From: Gracilaria caudata
Taxonomy: Eukaryota; Rhodophyta; Florideophyceae; Gracilariales; Gracilariaceae
Direction of reading: 5' to 3'
Assembly (NCBI GenBank): GCA_030374735.1
Contig: JASCIV010000328.1
Location: 1 to 19,023, forward strand
DNA: 19,023 nt
Part shown: in pieces, positions 1 through 8,138 of the stretch
Layout of the letters: each line of letters opens with the position of its first letter
Numbering within the stretch: position 1 is the first letter of the stretch
Made by a program: the position numbers and the translations under genes
Notes under the pieces: model-generated
Told to the model about the DNA's origin: nothing
The model's input: the letters and a program-made list of their open reading frames with translations, nothing else
Databases searched by the model: none

Positions 1-30
1 CAACTCCCCCCCTCCCCTCCGCCCGTCGAA

Positions 31-2679
31 ATGTCCGCCCCCGTCGGCAGCGGCGCGTCGTCATCGCCGCCGCGCGCAGACGCTGCGTCGTCCGCGCAGT
101 CGGCGCTGGTGGCGCAGCTCTTGCGACGACACGCGATGCACATGCGAATGCATCACGGCGCCACGCTACATGACCCGCATTCGTCGCCGCATCTGGCGCA
201 CGCGTTGCGCGATGCCGCCAGCGCCGTCAAGACCGCGCCGCAGCTACCCGCCGTGTGGCTGGCTTTGTTCTCCGCGTACCATGCCGCCGCCGACATGCGC
301 GCCGCCACGCGCGCCTTGCACAACGCGTTGGCACATTGTCCGTATGACCCGGCGCTTCGTCTCGTCGCCGAGGCCGTGCTTTCCGACTCGTCGTCGTCTC
401 CGCCGCCGCCGCCGCCGCCGCCACCACCCCCGCAACCGTCCGTCAATTCTGCTGCCGCTGTCGCAACCGCCAATGCCACCGCCGCCGCGCAGCCGTCGAA
501 GAGCGTGTTGGTGCAACGCGCGCACGCCCTGCACGATGCGTTGCCCAACGGCGAGCATTCCGCGCCGTCGTCTCCCACGCACTCGTTGCAACGCGCGCTG
601 CACGACGCCGCCGATGCGCACCAGATGGCCGAGTATTCGCGTGCAATTCAGCACTACTCGCTCGTCATCGATGCGCAACCGCCGCCCGCCGCCGCGCTGC
701 TGCTGCGCGCGCTCGTGGGACGCAGTGAAGCGCATCTGTCCGACGCCATTAACACCGATCGACCGCAGTCGTTCGACGCTGCCATTGCTGATGCCTCCGC
801 GGCCGTGCAGTTGCAGCCCAGCTCGGAGCATGCGTGGTATACATTGGGCACTGCGCACTTGCAGAATGCGCATCCGGCGCGCGCAAAGAGTACCTTTGAG
901 CGTGCGCTGCAGTATTGTCCGCGTGCTCAGTCGCTGTTGGATGGTGTGAGAGATGCGCAGTTTGTAATTGACGAGGAGGGTGCCGAGTCCGACTCAGAAA
1001 TGTCGCCCACCGCTCCTGCCTCCAATCACTCCCCTCCACAGTCGCACAACCCTGTCGCCACCTCTTCGGACCTTTCTGCGTCCAACCCGCTGCAAGCTCC
1101 TTCTCGGAGTGAGCGAAGTTTTAGCCTTTTGTCGCAACGGAATCGCCACGACTTGTATCGATCCGATGTGGATTCGCGTTCGCTGTCTTCTCGTTTCCGT
1201 TTTTCGAAGCACGACGCTCGCAGTTCTTCATCTGAACGCAGTGCGCAGAACCCTACTCAGGGAGAGTCAGCCTCGTTCAGTCGCCTTGCTGCTTCCCTCT
1301 CCACGTACGACAAGCGTACTGCTTCTATGGCTTCGCCTCCCATCTTTGCCAAGTCCAATTCATTTGCTTCCGCTTCCGCTTCCGCTTCCGCTTCCGCTTC
1401 GGCCTCCGCCTCTGCCTCCGCCTCTGCCTCCGCTTCCACAAGAGCAGAGACCAATGCATCCAATGATGCTTTCAACACTGCCCCAACAGACGCCTCCAGT
1501 TCGTCCATCTCGGCCCATAGCCGAAAGGAACTGTACGAAATGTTGCAAGTTCCTCGGGATGCCACCGAGGCCATGATAAAGAAGAGCTATTATCAGCTGG
1601 CTCGCAAATACCACCCAGATAAGAACGCCGGTGATCAACATGCCACCTACAAGTTCCAGAAGCTCGCGGAGGCTTACCGCGTCTTGTCCGACCCCGAATC
1701 GCGCGCCGTGTACGATCGCTATGGAGACCGAGGCCTGGTGAAGAATAGCGTCAATAATATCGACCCATCCACATTGTTCGCTATGGTCTTCGGCTCTGAC
1801 CAGTTCGTCCACCTCATTGGTGAATTGCAGCTCGCCAGTCTGGCTACCAATGTGGACGACGGTGGAAACACGCCTTCGGAAGAGGTGCTCAATAGCATCC
1901 AGCGTGCGCGAGTCGGAAAGCTTGTGCTCGAGATGGTTAAGATGCTCAAGCCCTGGGTCGATGGTGATAAGAAGGGTTTCCTTGAGAATACAAACCATTT
2001 GATGCACAAGCTGAAGGATGCTAGTTTTGGGCCCCACCTGCTCGACACGGTTGGCAAAGTATATGTGCAGCACACCACCCACTTGCTTGACAAGAATCGA
2101 CCATTCAACCTTTCTGCGGTTGTGCGCAAGGCGTCGGTGCGATCTCACAAGTTTGCTTCGCATCACAAAGCTCTCAATGCCGCCAACCGCGTGATGGACA
2201 AACAGAAAAGGTTGCACGACAGGGTCATGCGCTCTGGACGCGACCAAAAGTTCATCTCTGAAGAGGAAGCGAAGAAAATTGCAGTGGAAATGGCCGAGAA
2301 TGCCATTGATATGATGTGGAAGATCTCCATTATTGATATTGAGACGACCTTGGAAGACGTGCTGTTGATTGTGCTATCAGGCAGAGATTTGGTTGCTGAG
2401 AGTGATATGTTTTCTCCGCCCCTTTCTTCCTCGGACTCCACATCTTCCTCAAAGCCCAAGCACCGACGGCGAATTGGGTCGTACCTCTCTCGAGACGGTA
2501 GAGAAAAGAATGACAGGGTTCGCGACCGCGATCGCCTGGATTCTCAGTTGGTTCGAGCTTTGCCCCCTCTCACTCACGGGGAACCAGCGCTCACGAGACA
2601 GCAAGTTTTGAGTGAGCGGGCCCATGGAATTCAAACAATGGGAAGGATCTTTATGATGGCCCACAGTCGACAAGCTTGA
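31..2679 (+). CDS. TPR and J-domain co-chaperone with DnaJ-X-type C-terminal region
   Basis: Encodes 882 residues from the first ATG. J proteins stimulate the ATPase of Hsp70 through the HPD loop; the TPR part probably binds another chaperone or client. Visible parts: a His/Ala-rich N-terminus, an 11-proline run (about 124-134), TPR-like helical repeats (about 199-295, with ALVGRSEAHL and AWYTLGTAHLQNA blocks), a Ser-rich linker (about 310-495) containing twelve Ala-Ser dipeptides (446-469), and a J domain (about 499-568) with intact HPD at 528-530 and the closing segment YDRYGDRG. After it, about 573-800 resembles the DnaJ-X region of Caj1/Djp1 and plant J proteins (FAMVFGSDQF, LVLEMVKML). 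The C-terminus is Ser- and Arg-rich and polar. No signal peptide or membrane segment is seen, so a cytosolic or nuclear location is likely. Only 30 nt of upstream sequence is available, so an earlier exon cannot be excluded. The 5' third is much richer in G+C than the rest. The J-domain call is very secure; the TPR and X-domain calls are good. Confidence 0.93.
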   Translation: MSAPVGSGASSSPPRADAASSAQSALVAQLLRRHAMHMRMHHGATLHDPHSSPHLAHALRDAASAVKTAPQLPAVWLALFSAYHAAADMRAATRALHNALAHCPYDPALRLVAEAVLSDSSSSPPPPPPPPPPPQPSVNSAAAVATANATAAAQPSKSVLVQRAHALHDALPNGEHSAPSSPTHSLQRALHDAADAHQMAEYSRAIQHYSLVIDAQPPPAAALLLRALVGRSEAHLSDAINTDRPQSFDAAIADASAAVQLQPSSEHAWYTLGTAHLQNAHPARAKSTFERALQYCPRAQSLLDGVRDAQFVIDEEGAESDSEMSPTAPASNHSPPQSHNPVATSSDLSASNPLQAPSRSERSFSLLSQRNRHDLYRSDVDSRSLSSRFRFSKHDARSSSSERSAQNPTQGESASFSRLAASLSTYDKRTASMASPPIFAKSNSFASASASASASASASASASASASASTRAETNASNDAFNTAPTDASSSSISAHSRKELYEMLQVPRDATEAMIKKSYYQLARKYHPDKNAGDQHATYKFQKLAEAYRVLSDPESRAVYDRYGDRGLVKNSVNNIDPSTLFAMVFGSDQFVHLIGELQLASLATNVDDGGNTPSEEVLNSIQRARVGKLVLEMVKMLKPWVDGDKKGFLENTNHLMHKLKDASFGPHLLDTVGKVYVQHTTHLLDKNRPFNLSAVVRKASVRSHKFASHHKALNAANRVMDKQKRLHDRVMRSGRDQKFISEEEAKKIAVEMAENAIDMMWKISIIDIETTLEDVLLIVLSGRDLVAESDMFSPPLSSSDSTSSSKPKHRRRIGSYLSRDGREKNDRVRDRDRLDSQLVRALPPLTHGEPALTRQQVLSERAHGIQTMGRIFMMAHSRQA
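1366..1437 (+). repeat. Coding hexanucleotide microsatellite (GCTTCC-type, 12 units)
   Basis: Twelve tandem hexamers of the form GCN-TCN inside the J-protein gene encode twelve Ala-Ser dipeptides. The first copies are nearly all GCTTCC. Later copies vary only at synonymous third positions (GCCTCC, GCCTCT, GCTTCG), so every copy still codes for Ala-Ser. Confidence 0.95.
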
Positions 2680-3834
2680 CCAATCCCTTTGCGAGGAGAG
2701 GTGATCAATGACGTTGACGTTGTGGAACCGCACTCAATTCCATTCTTTTTATTTTCCTGTCTCGATAGGCTCGAGTCCGTCCGATTTCGGTTTCTTGTAC
2801 AACCGACGGGGAAAACCGTATCAAAGCGCTCTCTCTAGCATCACAGAGTATCTTTTCGAAACACACGTCGTTCTCAGGACTGTGCAGTTTTTTGTTTTGT
2901 ATTCCTAATTGTTGATATATCGTGATCCTCGCTCAAGAGGATGTGATACTCCTTTCTGTAATATCGAATTGTTTCTCGGTGGTGGTGAGGTCGGATTTAC
3001 ATGTCTTGAAATTTGCTCCGGTGAAATCTTGCACTCATTACCTTCATGTGTTGTTTCCGGTAAATGTGATAGATACCAAGTCTTGAATGTCGCTCAAGGT
3101 CAGCGTGATAGGAACGACAAGGCCGCAGAAGATATCAGTTGCTATCTGGTTTCTCTACCGAAGGTAATATGCAATCCTAAGTAGTGGTTTGCTATTCAAC
3201 GTAGATGCCGTGAACGCTTCTGAGCACTGTTAAGTGTTTCACGTTGTGCCCGTTTACCAAATTGACCGAGCCCATCGGTATCCTGCATGACTTATACGCT
3301 AAACTAGACTAATCTCCACCGGATTCTGGCCCTTGTTTGGCGGCCATCTGGTGCTGGAACGCACGTTTTCCTTAACGTAGACCGACACAATCCGTCGAGT
3401 CAATGGCGCATACTAGCTACAACAGTTCCTACAAATATACCTAGTGACGCAGATAAACATTTCGTGGGGGTGTCCTCTAAACTCGGCATCGTTAGTGCCT
3501 CCAGGAAATGCCACGGAAAGTGTCGATGACGGTTTCTCTAGTTCAACTCTTAAGGATACAGCTCTTATCCTTCATGGAATCAACCATCGCTGCCTTGTAA
3601 ACAAAAATCTGCCTAGCAGATTTGTGTACTCGGAAACTAGCGCAACATCAACCTTCTGGTTGTAACCCTTTTGAAGTACATCAATGCCGCGCTGGGTTTT
3701 GAATATGTTCGTGAGTTGCTTTCAGAAAGACTCCGGGTACTTCCCAAGACCCTTTGTCACACATGGACCATGGCGCAGAAATGGCGTCCTGCCTTGAAAT
3801 TTGACTTGATTCACTCGTCTAGATACACCGCTGT
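2680..3834. other. Intergenic stretch without a convincing gene
   Basis: About 1.15 kb between the J-protein stop and the stop of the convergent membrane-protein gene. Reading frames here are short (up to 91 codons), start mostly at non-ATG codons and show no recognisable domain. It presumably carries the two 3' untranslated regions. The only structure seen is a short inverted repeat at 3605-3623. Confidence 0.6.
3605..3623. repeat. Short perfect inverted repeat
   Basis: AAATCTGC, a 3-nt spacer CTA, then GCAGATTT: 8 bp perfect. One mismatch further out the arms continue with ACA/TGT. It lies about 210 bp beyond the stop codon of the minus-strand membrane-protein gene, so it could sit in its 3' region; a role is not shown. 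Confidence 0.6.
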
Positions 3835-4506
3835 TCATTTCACCAAGCTTGTCGTTTCATCTGGCTCTGCGGGAAGCACCAATCTGTCCACCCAGGCATA
3901 CGCAATTCGCTTAATGATGGAGCAAGAACATCCAGTTACTCCAAGAATACATGCAGCAAAGAAGAGCACAGTCACACCAATCGGGTGATAGCCCAGTACG
4001 AAAAGAATAACACCGACCAGAGCAATAACACCTGGAACAACCATAAACGAGTCGGCTGCAGCCGAAAGAATAGCATCGACGCCTTTATGAAGCACACGCT
4101 GCAAGATATTTTTTTGTTGACTTTGAGACTGGCCACTCTCCTCCATTCTTGATGGGGACACAGCAGTATCGATCTGCTCGAGAATATCATCCGCGAGTTC
4201 TTTTTTGGAGTTAATATACATGACAGCCAGTACAACGACGAAAAGCAGAATGAATATAGACGGAGGATATACATGATAAAGAACCCATGTCAGGAACAAC
4301 GAAAAGAGAGCAATGAGCATCAATATCGCGCCATAAGCAATGTGAACTGCGGATGTGAGACTCCCAACAATGGCTTTAATGCGGGATCGCAATCGGCCTT
4401 CCATTTCGTAAAAGGTTCGGATATCAAATCCAACCCGTCTGCGGGCAACAGAACTAGAACGAATCGTGAGTAAGCGCATAGTGTGAAGGGCACTGCCGCA
4501 GTGCAA
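3835..4506 (-). CDS. Four-helix integral membrane protein, family not recognised
   Basis: Encodes 223 residues from the first ATG; in-frame Met10 and Met35 are alternative starts. I do not recognise the family. The first 45 residues are basic with few acids (SSSVARRRVGFDIR), which could be a targeting sequence or simply a cytosolic tail. Four hydrophobic segments follow as two hairpins: about 58-78 and 82-99, then, after a polar Gln/Ser-rich stretch (105-140), about 154-171 and 175-193. A cysteine pair (CSC, 193-195) ends the last helix, and the tail is acidic and polar (AEPDETTSLVK). The two-plus-two arrangement suggests two re-entrant or full membrane hairpins, as in ER-shaping or small transport proteins, but no family motif supports either. 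It is divergent from the aminotransferase gene, with 767 bp between start codons. The uninterrupted frame and strong membrane pattern make it very probably a real gene. Confidence 0.75.
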   Translation of the reverse strand: MHCGSALHTMRLLTIRSSSVARRRVGFDIRTFYEMEGRLRSRIKAIVGSLTSAVHIAYGAILMLIALFSLFLTWVLYHVYPPSIFILLFVVVLAVMYINSKKELADDILEQIDTAVSPSRMEESGQSQSQQKNILQRVLHKGVDAILSAAADSFMVVPGVIALVGVILFVLGYHPIGVTVLFFAACILGVTGCSCSIIKRIAYAWVDRLVLPAEPDETTSLVK

Positions 4507-5273
4507 ATCATGTCGCTAAACGACCCCACAAATTACGATTGTGTTTTGAACATCATTCACCGAGATTTAACTTGTAAGCTACACGTACACGTACAGCTAT
4601 TGAAGGTATAGTAAGAAAGTCTTTCTCTTGCATTTTCAGTCAGTCAAATGTCAGCCTATTGTAAGTGCAGATATTTGTTACAAATGAAATCTTGTAGGCC
4701 AGATCGTCCGTACTTGCCCGCCCGGGTACCTTTGTACCGTCGGTACTCCCGTGCGTACAAGGGTAAGATAGTCCTTTCTAGCTACGTGTAGCGGACTGAT
4801 GACACTCACTTCTGCGTCTGGTCTTCGAGAAGGATCGCGACCCCTGCCTGGGATGAATTCATTTGCTCACGATAAATGAATTTCGGTCATCTGTCTGCAT
4901 AAGCTACAGTACTATTCGTCATGATCACGTAGTGACGCAAGATCTTTTATGGGCCGAACCAACGTGACATGTCACCCAGCTCTTCGTTTTATGTGTACTG
5001 TACTGTACTGTTGTGACTGTACCGGAAGACTCACAGGGACGTTGTGTTCCACTCAAGATGCCTTCCCCAGAGAAGATAAGAAGTTTGTGTTACTTGTAGG
5101 AAAACGCTTGGGACCACAAGAGTAAAAGGGATACTGTCTTGTCACGAGCCTTTCTTTGAAGCTACTAGTCTAAAAGTCGCTTCTGACAGACAACTCCCCA
5201 AAGCGAACATTGACGACGACTTTCGAATTCCACCGAGCAAGACTATCCTTGATTAGTTTGCACTAATTAGAAA
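4507..5273. promoter_or_regulatory. Divergent intergenic region with a cluster of GTAC motifs
   Basis: This region separates the start codons of the membrane-protein gene (-) and the aminotransferase gene (+), so it probably holds both promoters. I count twelve GTAC tetramers between about 4585 and 5023, far more than chance. They include TACACGTACACGTA (4580-4593), three tandem TGTAC units (4994-5008), and an inverted pair ACCTTTGTAC (4728-4737) / GTACAAGGGT (4755-4764) that matches at 9 of 10 positions. A perfect palindrome GTGACATGTCAC lies at 4964-4975. No clear TATA box was seen. That these are binding sites is inference. Confidence 0.5.
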
Positions 5274-6709
5274 ATGTCTGGACGTTTTCTACAGCCACCA
5301 CGGATTTCTCGGATGCTTCCGTTTGGAGGTCCTTCAGTTTGGCTAGAATTTACTCCTCTTTCGAAACTTGCATCAAGTATTAACTTAGGTGAGTCTTTGC
5401 GTAACATGGCTGATATCTAGCGCACTCTGATGTACATTCGAAAGCATGTCTAACACGCAAGGCCATATCGTGGTACACGAATGTAGGTCAAGGAGCTCCA
5501 GGATGGGCCTCTCCCGCTTTTGTCAAAGATGCTTTGGTGAAGGCAGCCCAGGAGGATTCATATTGCCAATACTCTCGTTCTTCCGGAGTGCTTGCGCTCG
5601 TTGAAGAAATCTCGCGCATGTACACACCCAAGTTGCTACCTCCAACTTTGCAGTCACGTGGGATAGATCCCCTTAAACAAGTTCTCGTCACAGTTGGTGC
5701 ATCTCAAGCTCTAAGCTTGGCATGCAACTCCTTGCTACAAGAAGGTGATGAAGCTCTTCTCATAGAACCCGCATTCGACATCTACACAGCCGCCGTGCGT
5801 ACGGCAGGAGCTGAGCCAGTGTACATTCCGCTTCGGGTGAAAGGAAATCATCTGTCATCCGCAAACGACTTTGTTCTTGACCTAGAGGAATTATCGAACG
5901 CTATCACTGACAAAACTCGGATGCTGATCCTTAACTCCCCTCACAACCCCACAGGCAAAGTATTTTCACGTGAAGAACTAAAGGGGATATTGGATATATT
6001 AGAAACCAAAGCTCCCTCTTGTATTGTACTGTCAGATGAAGTGTACGAGCATCTGGTGTTCAGTGGTGAGCATATTCCCTTCGCATCGGTGTCTGAGAGT
6101 GCATTCGAGCGTACTCTTAGCATCTACAGTATTGGAAAGACTTTCAGTGCGACCGGAATGAAACTCGGTTGGATGGTAGGTCCTCACAATCTCCTCAGAG
6201 ATTCTCAAATTCTTCAGCAGTACATGGTCTTTTGTGTGAATCATTCAAGTCAGGCTGCGGCTGCTGAAATGCTCCAGTTCGCTCAAAGTCCGTACAAGGG
6301 ATTTGGCACCTACTTCGAATGGTTGTGTGACATGTATAGAAACAAACGCGATTTCTTAATAGAAGCAATTCGCAGCGCCGGAATGGAACCAATTGTGCCG
6401 CAGGGGGCCTTTTACATCTGCGCAAGAGTGCCAGATGGACATCCAATCAAGAGAGAGAAAGGTTTGCCCGATGAGATTCGCAAACTGGTAGAGCAAGGAA
6501 AACTGCAAATCGATCAAGGGACGGTAGACCGAACGGATTACAATATGTCTCGTACGTTGGTAGCAAAGAAGAGAGTTACCACAATCCCAATATCAGCGTT
6601 CTTCAAGCCTGAGCATGTTGGAAAAAGCGATCTTTCGAAAGACTTTATTCGTTTCGCATTTTGTCATCCAGATGAGGTTCTTTCTGAGGCTTCCAGGCGA
6701 CTTCGGTAA
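5274..6709 (+). CDS. PLP-dependent aminotransferase, kynurenine aminotransferase / cysteine-S-conjugate beta-lyase type (one intron)
   Basis: Two exons, 5274-5388 and 5487-6709, join in frame to give 445 residues; human KYAT1 has about 420. The enzyme would transfer the amino group of kynurenine, glutamine or other amino acids to a 2-oxo acid. Exon 1 supplies the family's N-terminal segment and the join reconstructs INLGQGAPGW, the usual NLGQGxP motif. Fold-type I landmarks follow: GASQAL (PLP phosphate contact), NSPHNPTGK with Asn192, SDEVYEH with Asp222 and Tyr225, SIGKTFSATGMKLGW with the Schiff-base Lys256, and IRFAF with the substrate-carboxylate Arg427. All catalytic residues appear intact. 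No clear targeting peptide is evident, although residues 1-20 are basic. The first ATG of exon 1 is chosen because it begins the only frame that splices into the conserved motif. Substrate preference within the family is not decidable here. Confidence 0.92.
5389..5486 (+). other. Spliceosomal intron, 98 nt
   Basis: The donor is GTGAGT, the acceptor ends in TGTAG, and a CTAAC branch-point-like sequence lies at 5450-5454, about 32 nt before the acceptor. Removing it joins a codon split after its first base (G|GT = Gly39) and restores the conserved NLGQG motif. The interval contains stop codons in the reading frame. Confidence 0.88.
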
Positions 6710-7007
6710 TCTGGTCTATGTGAGACCATTTGGTAATTGGTCCCCTCAAGGCGAGCCTACACGCTACAAGTGTTTCTCGAATAGCAGCATAACATTTTCG
6801 TTACATATCGTAACACAAGAAACGTTGGTATGAAACAATGACTTTCTTTTACCTCAATCGCTAGACTGCTCGGCCAAAGGAACCCATGTAAACAGTCGCC
6901 GGGTATGCCGTGCGTAGTATCCATAGCGCAAAAATAGGTTTCAGCTGTCCAAGTTACCGTAGGCGACCAGCAACATCAGCGAAGTTTCGGTGCGAAGTCA
7001 ACATGGT
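6710..7007. other. Convergent 3' region between aminotransferase and L35 genes
   Basis: About 300 bp separates two convergent stop codons. I see no gene and no strong repeat; it presumably holds both 3' untranslated regions. Confidence 0.5.
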
Positions 7008-7385
7008 TCATGCTCTAACAGCGTACTTGCGCTTCGGAAAAGCTTTCTCCATCTTCTGTGCTCTCAGTGTTTTCTTAGCCAATTGCTCCTTCGTCAGTCG
7101 TCGGCGGATAGCGCGAGTCTTTTTCGGACGGAGATCCAGCGGCTTGTATCGCTTATCCTTGTAGTGATCCTTCAAAGCCTCCCTCTTCTGGGCGGTTAGA
7201 ACCGTCAGCACGCGGGCAATACATTTACGAACTTCACGAATCTTCGATAGCTTTGACGCCGGTCCACCAGTCACCTTGGCGACTCGCAGTTGACCGAGTT
7301 CGACACGGAGATCCTCGGCCTCTTTCTCAAGGTCTGCCTTGGTCTTCGTTCGGAGCTCACTGGTTTTCATTGATTCGCGTGCCAT
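7008..7385 (-). CDS. RPL35: 60S ribosomal protein L35 (uL29)
   Basis: Encodes 125 residues, matching the 123-residue human protein. It binds near the exit of the peptide tunnel on the large ribosomal subunit, where it helps dock the signal recognition particle and other nascent-chain factors. Diagnostic blocks are all present: LRVAKVTGG, SKLSKIREVRKCIARVLTV, YKPLDLRPKKTRAIRRRL and the C-terminal RKYAVRA. I start at the ATG at 7385 (MARESMKTSELR), which aligns with the family's N-terminus. The open frame continues upstream to 7562, but that part is Cys/Arg-rich and unlike any L35, so it is probably 5' untranslated DNA. There is no intron within the coding part. It is convergent with the aminotransferase gene. 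Confidence 0.97.
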   Translation of the reverse strand: MARESMKTSELRTKTKADLEKEAEDLRVELGQLRVAKVTGGPASKLSKIREVRKCIARVLTVLTAQKREALKDHYKDKRYKPLDLRPKKTRAIRRRLTKEQLAKKTLRAQKMEKAFPKRKYAVRA

Positions 7386-7501
7386 CTTGCAGAGCAACAG
7401 TGACTGCGACGAAACGAGCTGTGTTGAGGCGGGGGAAGCGTTCAACTCTAGCTCGATATACAGAAGGCGGTGCGGTGTCCGGCACAAAAGACCGAAGCAT
7501 T

Positions 7502-7516
7502 GCCGTCGTCGACGGC
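7502..7516. repeat. Short inverted repeat upstream of RPL35
   Basis: GCCGTCG, a single T, then CGACGGC: 7 bp perfect. It is flanked at a short distance by CATTG and CAATG, which could prolong the pairing around a bulge. Confidence 0.6.
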
Positions 7517-7548
7517 GGTCACAATGAGAATACGTGTAAATAGTGGAC

Positions 7549-7575
7549 CCAAAATAAATCACAGATTTATTTTGG
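7549..7575. repeat. 12-bp perfect inverted repeat upstream of RPL35
   Basis: CCAAAATAAATC, spacer ACA, then GATTTATTTTGG. The arms are perfect over 12 bp with a 3-nt spacer, about 165-190 bp upstream of the RPL35 start codon. It reads AATAAA on both strands, so it could serve as an A/T-rich promoter element or a bidirectional 3'-end signal. Neither is demonstrated. Confidence 0.85.
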
Positions 7576-8138
7576 AGAGCAATCTCCTTGGCGGACTTTG
7601 CCTTTGTAGATGTTTCGTATCACGATGGGGTTCAACCTCATCATCGACATGCCCAGGAACGACCTTCTCTCTCTCTCTCATTTACGGGTGCAATATTAGT
7701 TCAATTACGAACGACCTTCGCAGTTCTGAAAGACTTAGCTTCTTGTTCGTCCTATTCTGTCCTTCTCTTTTACATGGATTGTAGGGTAGCTAAAGGATCG
7801 CTCAAGCAAGCGAAGGCTATGTGTTCCAGAGCACCAGCTTTTCTGAATAAGTGAAGTTTTCGTTACTGCCGGGGTAAGAGGGTTAGCTTTCCCTGACAGA
7901 TTAAGTCATCGCCAAAAGATCCTTCCCAGTCTCAAAGCTAGCACCATTTTCTGCGCATTTACTGTTTTCGATTTCCGTCTTCCTTGGGCACCAGCTCTAA
8001 TATTATTCACACCACGAACCTTATGAACAGTCCACTGCTTTCATTGCTTTCAAGATTCACCAATTCTTCGATGCAAACTCTACGTGTAGAGTAACACTGA
8101 CCCTTAAGTGAGATATGTCTCGCGTCCAATAACTTCGG

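Larger units (their letters stand above)
7386..8138. other. Intergenic region upstream of RPL35; no gene seen
   Basis: About 750 bp between the RPL35 start and the stop of the sulfotransferase gene. Plus-strand frames of up to 104 codons lack recognisable content. The RPL35 promoter should lie here. Two inverted repeats (7502-7516 and 7549-7575) fall 117-190 bp upstream of the RPL35 start codon. Confidence 0.55.

Noticed and set aside
170..949. 259-codon frame overlapping the J-protein start
   Set aside because: Arg/Pro/Cys-rich translation typical of an off-frame shadow in GC-rich DNA; the other frame has TPR and J domains.
1360..2247. 295-codon minus-strand open frame inside the J-protein gene
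   Set aside because: It is antisense to the well-supported J domain and DnaJ-X region. Its Gly/Ser-repeat end is simply the complement of the Ala-Ser microsatellite.
2909..3184. 91-codon frame after the J-protein gene
   Set aside because: It begins at a TTG codon, has no recognisable content, and lies where a 3' untranslated region is expected.
3671..3988. 105-codon plus-strand frame overlapping the membrane-protein gene
   Set aside because: It is largely antisense to the C-terminus of the four-helix protein and shows no domain.
7386..7562. N-terminal extension of RPL35
   Set aside because: The open frame continues upstream, but the residues are unlike any L35, and the ATG at 7385 matches the family's N-terminus and length.
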